This document shows, one piece after another, positions 9,079 through 16,850 of a DNA stretch of 64,000 bases. Source of the stretch: Lysobacter spongiicola DSM 21749 (GTDB lineage: Bacteria; Pseudomonadota; Gammaproteobacteria; Xanthomonadales; Xanthomonadaceae); contig NZ_FUXP01000006.1 of assembly GCF_900167055.1 (NCBI RefSeq), positions 1-64,000 of the forward strand, read 5' to 3'. The translations under genes were made by a program, and so were the position numbers. The notes under the pieces were generated by a model, which was given only the letters and a program-made list of their open reading frames with translations, had not been told where the DNA came from and ran no database searches. Numbering within the stretch: the stretch's first letter is position 1; each line of letters starts with the position of its first letter.

Positions 9079-9670
9079 CTTCTCAAAGGCAATCCTCACA
9101 GCCACTCTTGTCGCCTCCGCCTTCTGTGGATGTACGTCGACGCCTCATTCTTCGTACGTAATTTCGGCTGACGGAGATCTGGTGCGTCTGGATGGAGGGA
9201 GGAGGACAACTGTGGCGTCTGGCGTGGACGACGGCGCCATGACCTATGACGTGTACCTAGACGAAAACCCATCTCTGGGCCCGTTGCTCGTGAGGGAGAG
9301 GTTTGGTGGCAGCAGGCAAATGGTGTTGGTGCCCGTCACTCCAGAGCTGGAGGCCCGCTGGGCTCTTAGCCTGTCCATAGATATGGCCGGTTCACTGGGA
9401 AAAGCAGAGCCGGTTTGGCGCGGAGTAGAGCTGAAGTTCGCCCGCCCTGCGTCGCTGAATGACAGCATCTGGGATGCTGTGTTCGCGGGCTTGGAACATG
9501 TCGAGGGTAACGCTCCAGACCCAGTGCCGCTGCACAATCCTGGGGGTGCGGGCGACGAGCTGGTTATTCCGACGTTGGTGTACTCGGGCGATCGCCTGAT
9601 AGGAACTAAGACGTACCTTGCTCCCGGAGCCGTGGTCGACCCACGGACGCTCAGGCGAGCCGATCCTTGA
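9071..9670 (+). CDS. predicted periplasmic lipoprotein, candidate immunity protein
   Basis: 199 residues from a GTG that overlaps the effector's TAG stop, with GAGGTG about ten bases upstream. The N-terminus SFSKAILTATLVASAFCGC is a lipoprotein signal with the lipidated Cys in the CGC triplet. The rest (for example YDVYLDENPSLGPLLVRE) matches no family I can name. Position and export suggest it protects the periplasm against the upstream peptidoglycan hydrolase, but this rests on context only. Longer in-frame starts inside the effector gene are rejected because they would bury the signal peptide. Confidence 0.65.
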   Translation: MNSFSKAILTATLVASAFCGCTSTPHSSYVISADGDLVRLDGGRRTTVASGVDDGAMTYDVYLDENPSLGPLLVRERFGGSRQMVLVPVTPELEARWALSLSIDMAGSLGKAEPVWRGVELKFARPASLNDSIWDAVFAGLEHVEGNAPDPVPLHNPGGAGDELVIPTLVYSGDRLIGTKTYLAPGAVVDPRTLRRADP

Positions 9671-9934
9671 GTTGCACTTCGGCTTTCCCCTCGCCCAGTC
9701 AGTTCAACGTTTATCGGGTGCGGTAGTGTTCAACACGGCCCCCGACAGCAACCCCCGCCGCTTGAACCACACCTCCAGCGGCCAGGTCACAGCGGCGGAA
9801 TGGCGGCGAACAGCGCAAGCACGGCGGCCCACAACGGCCAGTTCAGGCCGTGGATTCCACGTGTTGGTTCTGGCGCATGGGCTCCGCACTTGACCGTTTT
9901 CAGCTTGAAGACAGCTCTCTCAGCCGCGAAGCCG
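9671..9934. other. intergenic stretch holding a decayed copy of the DUF3817 gene 3' end
   Basis: No intact gene lies here. Positions 9742-9853 closely repeat 12308-12420, the 3' third of the DUF3817 gene, in the same orientation. On the minus strand they still encode VTWPLEVWFKRRGLLS before the frame is lost. See the separate repeat entries. The last 80 bases lead into the next lipoprotein gene. Confidence 0.75.
9742..9853 (-). repeat. direct repeat copy A (truncated DUF3817 gene tail)
   Basis: About 112 bases match 12308-12420 with roughly ten differences, including two single-base indels. The first 49 bases differ at only one position. The copy is detached from the rest of the gene, and the indels break its reading frame. 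Weaker similarity may extend left to about 9700. Confidence 0.85.
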
Positions 9935-10789
9935 ATGCGCTATAGCTTGCTGTTGCTAATTGTCGCCACTTCGTGTTCCAGCACGGCGCAACAAGAGGGC
10001 ATTGGCCCACGGGGTGAGCTGTCTCGGTACACCCTTGAAGTGCCGACAACCGTGCGCTTGTCCGCTACACGGACTGCAGAGCTATCGAGGCGGAATGACC
10101 AGGTGGAAGTCGCCGAGGCCGGTCGCACGCACCTGCTCTCGGCGCTCGATTTCCCTGACACTCATGTGCTGGCTGGTGATCTGACTGGCGATGGAGAGAG
10201 CGAGATCCTGGTCGAGCTGTTCTCTTCAGCGTCGGGCAGCTGCTATGAGCTGTGGTTGCCGAGAGGTGCGACCTATCACCAGTACGACGATGTGTTCTGC
10301 AACCCGGTTTCCGAGCCTGATGGGACGTTGCGGACCGTGCGACGTGACGGCCCCTTTTCGCACATAACAACTTACCTGCCCGATGAGGAGCGCGGCCTGC
10401 GAAAGTTAAGCCGGCAGGAGCCCTTGAACCGGGACTTCAGCAGGTTTAGTGAGTGGCGGCAGGACGGGGCGATGGAAGAGGCCATCATATTCCTTGGACT
10501 TCCAGAGTGTGGCGAGGCAAGAGTCGTAATCGACTCTGTTCGGTCGCTGCGTGAGTCGCCCCGCGGGGATACGACCGGAAGAGTTCAGGGCGAAGTGCGT
10601 GTGCTTTCGATCAGCGAGGAAGAGCCCTTCGATCAACACTGGGTGCAAGTGCAAGCTCCGGACGGCTCGGAGGGATGGCTGTTGCCCGAGGAGCTGGGTG
10701 ACATTGGGGCTGCCGCGATGCGTCACTGCCGCGCTCGATCAACAATCTCGGGCGACGCCAAGAAACCGCTGAGGCAGAAACTGCAATGA
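9935..10789 (+). CDS. XAC2610-like lipoprotein with SH3-like domain, candidate lysozyme-effector inhibitor
   Basis: 284 residues starting MRYSLLLLIVATSC, a lipoprotein signal with lipobox ATSC. The motif GDLTGDGESEI (residues 81-91) matches the Ca-binding DxxxDG loop of the XAC2610/VCBS-like fold. In Xanthomonas citri, XAC2610 is the immunity protein of the peptidoglycan hydrolase XAC2609. The C-terminal segment (VRVLSISEEEP, WVQVQAPDGSEGWLLPEEL) resembles a bacterial SH3 domain. It could neutralise the GH19-like effector encoded 1 kb upstream, or an effector since lost. The next gene starts inside its stop codon (ATGA), so the two are coupled. Family assignment is from motif memory, not a search. 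Confidence 0.62.
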   Translation: MRYSLLLLIVATSCSSTAQQEGIGPRGELSRYTLEVPTTVRLSATRTAELSRRNDQVEVAEAGRTHLLSALDFPDTHVLAGDLTGDGESEILVELFSSASGSCYELWLPRGATYHQYDDVFCNPVSEPDGTLRTVRRDGPFSHITTYLPDEERGLRKLSRQEPLNRDFSRFSEWRQDGAMEEAIIFLGLPECGEARVVIDSVRSLRESPRGDTTGRVQGEVRVLSISEEEPFDQHWVQVQAPDGSEGWLLPEELGDIGAAAMRHCRARSTISGDAKKPLRQKLQ

Positions 10790-11493
10790 TTGCGTCCCGC
10801 CACCTGCTTGTCGGTATCGCTGTGGCGACAGCGGGGTGTAGTGGGAGTGTGCCCATGCACGATGAAGATGCCGCATTGGGTCGGACGCCGGCCGATGGCC
10901 TAGAAGAGGCTGTGGAGGCCGCGCCGGCTGGCCCCGACAAACGTGGAACCGTTATGTACGTGGGCGATGCGGATGGAAAGAAGCGCAGCGTCGAAATCTA
11001 CTATGACAGGCGGCATGTCAGAACCATCGACCACAGCTTCGGCGAATTTCAGCAGGAGCTCCCAGCCTCGATGTCGAGCTCGGGCAACATCGTCCTGCTG
11101 CACCAGGTTGAGAGCGGCACATTGCACGTGTCACCTGAGGAGGTGCAGCGACATGAGCGCTACTACTGCAACTTCGTTGATCTGCGGACCGGCTGCCTTC
11201 TCGATAGGAGAACTGGTGAATTCTGTGCCGGAGAGTGGGCTGAGAACGATACGTGGCGGGGTTCTGATGGTCGAACAGTCAACCTTCTCGAAGAACGCAT
11301 CACGGCCGCACAAGTTGTGGGGTCGAGCCAGCCGCCCGCAGATGGTCCGGTCTGGAGTTACCGGAACCTGCGGCATTGTGACCCCCCGGGCCGGCATAAC
11401 CGCAGAAGCTACATAACCCTGCTTGAGGCGAACGTCTTCTCCCTTACTGCAGAACAGCTTGGAGCTGAGTGGGAAGACTCAGAGAACTGGTAA
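10786..11493 (+). CDS. predicted lipoprotein of unknown function
   Basis: 235 residues. ATG overlaps the preceding TGA (ATGA). The signal SRHLLVGIAVATAGC carries a clear lipobox (ATAGC), followed by a Pro/Glu/Ala-rich linker to about residue 50. The mature part has four or more cysteines (YYCNF, TGCLL, EFCAG, RHCDP), which suggests a disulfide-stabilised periplasmic domain. No family was recognised. Translational coupling to the XAC2610-like gene suggests a joint role, perhaps as a second subunit of an inhibitor or as a separate immunity protein kept in the island. Confidence 0.6.
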   Translation: MIASRHLLVGIAVATAGCSGSVPMHDEDAALGRTPADGLEEAVEAAPAGPDKRGTVMYVGDADGKKRSVEIYYDRRHVRTIDHSFGEFQQELPASMSSSGNIVLLHQVESGTLHVSPEEVQRHERYYCNFVDLRTGCLLDRRTGEFCAGEWAENDTWRGSDGRTVNLLEERITAAQVVGSSQPPADGPVWSYRNLRHCDPPGRHNRRSYITLLEANVFSLTAEQLGAEWEDSENW

Positions 11494-11612
11494 CACGCGA
11501 TGCACGCGAGGTGATTGTGCCGAGTTTGGAGCGTGATACGGCTCCGACACCTGAGTGATCTGGCCTACTCCGCGCAGCGCCAGTGTGGGCAATCTAGGAG
11601 AGGGTGACCCAA

Positions 11613-12263
11613 ATGGAATTTCGGTGGAGCAATGCAAAGAAGATGGTCGGGATCACTGCGGTGATTCTTCCCGCTCTGACGTTGACTGGCTGCAGTGAGG
11701 GCCGGGCGACGACAGCAACTTGTTTGGACGAGCTGCAGGCCGCTCCGCGTGCAAGTTCTCTGACGCTCGACATCGAGCAAATTACCGGCGGCGGAACCGT
11801 CGAGCGTGGCGGGAGCAAGGATGAGTGGAGCGACATCCGCTCGATCTCAACCAGTTGCGAGCCGCCGGCGCGGCTGCCTGGCGAAAACATGTTTCTCAAC
11901 GATTCCGGTATGCGGGATCCTCCCAAACCGGTGCAGGTGGTCAATCTTCCGGGCCTGTCGGGGGTGGTGTTCGCCTATTCCTCGCGCGGGGACGAAGAAA
12001 TCATGACCGGTTACGCCGCGGCGCTGGTCGAGTATGGACCTGACGGTAAGCCACGCCGGTCCTACAGGGCGACCGAGATTCTCTGGGACGAAGGCTGGGG
12101 CCGGCATGTCACCAGTCTGCTGACGCCCGCGGGCATCCGACGCTGCTCGGTTGAACTCGAGTACTTCACCTATTCCGGCTCGGATATCGTGGGCGTGCTT
12201 GAAACGCCACGCCGCAGTCCGCCGTTTTGCGAAGATCTCGTGGCACTGCCTGTTGATGCTTGA
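11613..12263 (+). CDS. predicted lipoprotein of unknown function
   Basis: 216 residues from ATG 11613, with AGGAGAGGG at suitable distance; a GTG at 11604 is possible. The signal ends at lipobox LTGC. The mature chain contains Cys residues at ATCLDEL, STSCEPP, IRRCSVE and PPFCEDL and no recognised domain. It stands 119 bases after the previous gene, so it may have its own promoter. It ends seven bases before the convergent DUF3817 gene. Like the other island lipoproteins, it is lower in GC than the flanking core genes. Confidence 0.58.
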   Translation: MEFRWSNAKKMVGITAVILPALTLTGCSEGRATTATCLDELQAAPRASSLTLDIEQITGGGTVERGGSKDEWSDIRSISTSCEPPARLPGENMFLNDSGMRDPPKPVQVVNLPGLSGVVFAYSSRGDEEIMTGYAAALVEYGPDGKPRRSYRATEILWDEGWGRHVTSLLTPAGIRRCSVELEYFTYSGSDIVGVLETPRRSPPFCEDLVALPVDA

Positions 12264-12269
12264 AGCAGC

Positions 12270-12617
12270 TCAACCGCGACCGTGCGGACTGCTCTTCGCC
12301 GCCTTGTCCGACAGCAACCCCCTCCGCTTGAACCACACCTCCAGCGGCCAGGTCACAAGCGGCGGGATGGCGGCGAGCAACGCGAGCACGGCGGCCCACA
12401 GCGGCCACTTCAGGCGGTGGGCCACGCCCAGGGTCACCACCAGGTAGAACAGGAAGGCGGCACCGTGCAGCCGCCCGAACAGCCACACCCCCAGGTCGGT
12501 GGTGCCGGTGCCGTACTTGAGCACCATCCCGACCAGCAGGCCGGCCCAGGTGAAGGCTTCGATGAAGGCGGCGATGGCGAACCAGCGGCCGGCGCGGGTG
12601 AAGTGGTCGTTGTCCAT
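12270..12617 (-). CDS. DUF3817 family integral membrane protein
   Basis: 115 residues, starting at MDNDHFTRAGRW. Three hydrophobic helices are visible: FAIAAFIEAFTWAGLLVGMV, AAFLFYLVVTLGVA and LWAAVLALLAAIPPLVTWPL. The pattern LFGRLHGAAFLFY with a C-terminal PLEVWFKRRGLL tail is characteristic of DUF3817. The function is unknown. The gene is cotranscribable with pilS (49 bases downstream of nothing else on this strand) and marks the right border of the accessory island. Its 3' third is duplicated at 9742-9853, which makes this gene the likely insertion or recombination target. Confidence 0.8.
   Translation of the reverse strand: MDNDHFTRAGRWFAIAAFIEAFTWAGLLVGMVLKYGTGTTDLGVWLFGRLHGAAFLFYLVVTLGVAHRLKWPLWAAVLALLAAIPPLVTWPLEVWFKRRGLLSDKAAKSSPHGRG
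12308..12420 (-). repeat. direct repeat copy B (inside the intact DUF3817 gene)
   Basis: This is the parental counterpart of 9742-9853. The two copies lie in the same orientation and enclose about 2.45 kb with three lipoprotein genes, so recombination between them could delete that segment. Confidence 0.85.
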
Positions 12618-12665
12618 GGAGTCCCTGGTGGCGCGGATGCGAGGCGGCACCCTACAGGTAGCCGG

Positions 12666-14348
12666 TCAGCGGCGCGAGCGTGCCGCAACGGGACGCCGCT
12701 CGTCCTCGCGCTCCGGGCGTGCCGCCGTCGCGGTCATCCTGACCCGGAAGCAACTGCCACCCCCCGGCAGCGGGATGAAGTCGAGCGTGGCCTGGTTGGC
12801 CCGACAGAGTTCGCGGGCGATGTAGAGCCCCAGGCCGGTACCGTGGCCGGAGGTGGTGAAGAAGGGGCGGAACAACTGTTGTGCGACCCGCTCCGGGATG
12901 CCCGGGCCCCGATCGATGACGTCGATCACCGGTTGCTGGTGTTCGTCGACATGTACGTTGAGCGTCACCTGGGCGGGCTCCCCGGGGAGGCGGCCGTAGG
13001 TGAGGGCGTTGTGCACCAGCACGGTGAGGATCTGGTGCAGCTGGCGCGGATCGATCAGCGTGGCGATCTGCGGTTTGCTGGCGGTGGAGCGCAGGCTGTC
13101 GTTTTCCAGCGGGTGGCCGGCGCGGTAGTCGTCGACGAAGTGCCGGGCCAGCGCGACCAGTTCCACGTATTCCGGCTTGGCGGTTTCGCGCCGGGCCAGG
13201 CCCAGCACGTTCTCGACGATGCCGTTCATCCGTGCGCCCTGTTGCCGCACGATCTCAAGCAGGCGGCGGTCGGCGGTGGGGATATCGTCGGACTCCTCCA
13301 GCAGTTGCACCGCGTAGTTGATGGCGGCCAACGGGTTGCGGATCTCGTGGGCGAGGCTGGCGGAAAATCGTCCCAGGGTCGCCAGCGTCATCGACTCGGC
13401 GCGGCGCGATACCAGCGAGGTGTCGTCCAGGAAGATCAGCGTCTGCTCGCTGCCGGCCAGCAGCCGGGTGAAGCGGGGCACCACTTCCGGCTGGTCCGGG
13501 GCGATCTGCAGTGGACTCTCGTCTGCTTTGCCGTCCTGCCGCCACGCGGCCAGACGGCGGGCCAGCTCGGGAATCGCGACCCCGAGGTCACGGTGTCCAT
13601 CCCCGGCGTCTCCCAGCAACAGCGTCGCCGCCTCGTTCGCCAGCCGTACCCGGTTGTCGCCGTCCACCAGCAATACGCCCGTGCGCAGGCGGCGGATGAT
13701 CAGCTCGTTGACCTCCACCAGGTGTGCGGTTTCGGCGCCGCGGCGTTCGGCCAGTTCATAGCTGGAACGCATCTGCCGGCCGAGGACGCTGGTCAGGGTC
13801 GCGATCGCCAAGAAGCCGATTGCGAACATGATCGGCTCGGCCAGCAACCGTCCGCTGTCGTCGACAACCATGCTCCATACGTGCTCCCCCACCAGCGCCA
13901 GCGCCGCGGCCACCGACACGCTGAGGCCGAAGCGCGCCGGCAGGAGCAGCGCGGCGGCCCCCACGTTGAACATCAGCATCAGGGCGATGCCGGCGCCCGC
14001 GGCGGGGATGGCATGGATGGCGAGGATGCCCGCCACGAGGTCCACCGCAACGCCGGCCAGGGCCTGGGTCCGTAGTTCGCCGCGCCGACCCAGGGCGAAC
14101 AGCGCCGCGGCGAAGACGAAGTAGGAGACGGCGACGACGCGTGCCAGCAGGTCGTGGCGGGGCGGGCCGATGAGGTCGGCGACGGGACCGAACAGCACCA
14201 GCACCAGCATGGCTGCTTCGAGCAGGCGGTACAGGGTGAAGAAGTACAGCTCCCTGCGCAGGGCGGTGTCGGCGTCGTCCAGCGGAGCGGCGATGGTGGT
14301 CGGCAAGCGGTATCCCCGGGAAGTGGGCCCCGACCGGAGTATAGGCAT
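12666..14348 (-). CDS. pilS: sensor histidine kinase PilS
   Basis: Membrane kinase that phosphorylates PilR in pilin control. The 560-residue product has six hydrophobic helices in residues 35-195, a PAS-like linker (GVLLVDGDNRVRLANEAA), phospho-acceptor His334 in SLAHEIRNPLAAI, N box LVHNAL (Asn447), and G boxes DRGPGI (479-484) and GHGTGLGL (501-508). The start is uncertain: ATG 14348 follows a G-rich stretch, while a TTG at 14306 would give 546 residues. The open frame continues upstream through the REP element and antisense to sucC, but that part is not coding. PilR is encoded far downstream, past the vgrG island. Confidence 0.92.
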   Translation of the reverse strand: MPILRSGPTSRGYRLPTTIAAPLDDADTALRRELYFFTLYRLLEAAMLVLVLFGPVADLIGPPRHDLLARVVAVSYFVFAAALFALGRRGELRTQALAGVAVDLVAGILAIHAIPAAGAGIALMLMFNVGAAALLLPARFGLSVSVAAALALVGEHVWSMVVDDSGRLLAEPIMFAIGFLAIATLTSVLGRQMRSSYELAERRGAETAHLVEVNELIIRRLRTGVLLVDGDNRVRLANEAATLLLGDAGDGHRDLGVAIPELARRLAAWRQDGKADESPLQIAPDQPEVVPRFTRLLAGSEQTLIFLDDTSLVSRRAESMTLATLGRFSASLAHEIRNPLAAINYAVQLLEESDDIPTADRRLLEIVRQQGARMNGIVENVLGLARRETAKPEYVELVALARHFVDDYRAGHPLENDSLRSTASKPQIATLIDPRQLHQILTVLVHNALTYGRLPGEPAQVTLNVHVDEHQQPVIDVIDRGPGIPERVAQQLFRPFFTTSGHGTGLGLYIARELCRANQATLDFIPLPGGGSCFRVRMTATAARPEREDERRPVAARSRR

Positions 14349-14363
14349 CGATCCCCCCGCCTT

Positions 14364-14442
14364 TGTAGGAGCGGCTTCAGCCGCGATCATGGAACCGGCG
14401 CGGGCGTACCGCCTGTCGATCGCGGCTGAAGCCGCTCCTACA
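14364..14442. repeat. REP/BIME element 1, pilS-sucC divergent gap
   Basis: Two 25-base arms, each containing GCGGC-TTCA-GCCGC (or its complement), lie head to head around a 29-base spacer with a GCGCGGGCG core. Each arm can form its own small hairpin, or the two arms can pair with each other. Confidence 0.95.
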
Positions 14443-14485
14443 GAGCCACGTGTGACGTCTTCGGGGGCGGCGACAAAGGGCAATT

Positions 14486-14514
14486 TTGCCGGGGGGGCCG
14501 CAATGGGCGACAAT
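14486..14514 (+). promoter_or_regulatory. candidate sigma-70 promoter of sucC
   Basis: TTGCCG and GACAAT are separated by 17 bases, each matching four of six consensus positions, about 75 bases before the sucC ATG and clear of the REP element. This call is by eye only. Confidence 0.35.
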
Positions 14515-14588
14515 GCCCGGCCCCCTCGCGCCCGCGCCGCTCGCCGGTCGCCTCCGCGTGGGACGTCTTCAACTCCCCTCGGTGACGC

Positions 14589-15755
<1,167 letters not shown>

Positions 15756-15765
15756 CATTCGCTTT

Positions 15766-15841
15766 TGTAGGAGGGGCTTCAGCCCCGATCGTGAAACGGC
15801 CCGGGCGACCGGTCGTGATCGCGGCTGAAGCCGCTCCTACA
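15766..15841. repeat. REP/BIME element 2, between sucC and sucD
   Basis: Same architecture as element 1, with a 26-base spacer. The left arm reads GGGGC-TTCA-GCCCC where the other copies have GCGGC-TTCA-GCCGC. Both sides of the small hairpin have changed together, so pairing is kept. Confidence 0.95.
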
Positions 15842-15860
15842 GGACAAGGGATCCAATCTA

Positions 15861-16736
15861 ATGAGCGTTCTGATCAACAAGAACACCAAGGTGATCGTGC
15901 AGGGCTTCACCGGCTCGCAGGGCACCTTCCACGCCGAGCAGATGCTCGACTACGGCACCAAGGTCGTGGGCGGCGTGACGCCGGGCAAGGGCGGCACCGA
16001 GCACCTCGGGCTGCCCGTGTTCAACACCGTGCGCGATGCGGTCGACGAGACCGGCGCCAACGCCTCGGTCATCTACGTGCCGCCGCCGTTCGCGGCTGAC
16101 GCCATCCTCGAGGCGGCCGACGCCGGCATCACCGTCATCGTCTGCATCACCGAGGGCATCCCGGTGCTGGACATGCTGCGCGTGAAGAACGTGCTGCGCG
16201 ACTACGACGACGTGGTCCTGATCGGGCCGAACTGCCCCGGCGTGATCACCCCGGGCGAGTGCAAGATCGGCATCATGCCGGGCCACATCCACCAGAAGGG
16301 CAGCATCGGCATCGTCTCGCGCTCCGGCACGCTGACCTATGAAGCCGTGAAGCAGACCACCGCGGCGGGCCTGGGTCAGTCGACGGTCATCGGCATCGGT
16401 GGCGACCCCATCAATGGCACCAGCTTCATCGATGCGCTCAAGCTGTTCCAGGACGACGAGCAGACCGAAGGCATCATCATGGTCGGCGAGATCGGTGGCG
16501 GCGCCGAGGAAGAGGCGGCCGAATTCATCAGCCAGTACGTCACCAAGCCGGTGGTCGGCTTCATCGCCGGCGCCAGCGCCCCGAAGGGCAAGCGCATGGG
16601 CCACGCCGGTGCGATCGCCTCGGCCGGTGCCGGTACCGCGGAAGGCAAGTTCGCCGCGATGGAAAAGGCGGGCGTGACCACCGTGAAGTCGCCCGGCGAC
16701 CTGGGCGAAGCGATCGCCAAGCGCCTGGCGAAGTAA
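15861..16736 (+). CDS. sucD: succinyl-CoA ligase (ADP-forming) alpha subunit
   Basis: 291 residues. It binds CoA and carries the phosphorylated histidine: His248 in the motif MGHAGAIAS. The N-terminal Rossmann CoA-binding domain includes [15 protein letters not shown], and [16 protein letters not shown] is typical of the family. It partners SucC encoded upstream. A strong terminator follows within 60 bases, so sucC-sucD is one operon with a REP element inside it. Confidence 0.98.
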   Translation: MSVLINKNTKVIVQGFTGSQGTFHAEQMLDYGTKVVGGVTPGKGGTEHLGLPVFNTVRDAVDETGANASVIYVPPPFAADAILEAADAGITVIVCITEGIPVLDMLRVKNVLRDYDDVVLIGPNCPGVITPGECKIGIMPGHIHQKGSIGIVSRSGTLTYEAVKQTTAAGLGQSTVIGIGGDPINGTSFIDALKLFQDDEQTEGIIMVGEIGGGAEEEAAEFISQYVTKPVVGFIAGASAPKGKRMGHAGAIASAGAGTAEGKFAAMEKAGVTTVKSPGDLGEAIAKRLAK

Positions 16737-16772
16737 TCCGGCCGGCGCCGCTGCGGCGGCGTGCAGTCGTGG

Positions 16773-16798
16773 AAAGGCCACCTCCGGGTGGCCTTTTT
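16773..16798 (+). terminator. rho-independent terminator of sucCD
   Basis: A 10-bp stem, AAAGGCCACC paired across a TCCG loop, is followed by two more T residues (five in a row), 36 bases past the sucD stop. Confidence 0.9.
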
Positions 16799-16850
16799 CA
16801 CAGGCGGGGTGGAACAATGGCCATCCCCCGGCAATACAGGCCATGCCGAC

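Noticed and set aside
14364-14442. Peptides like VGAASAAI and IAAEAAPTK found at several places
   Set aside because: These are chance translations of the REP arms, not a protein repeat family.
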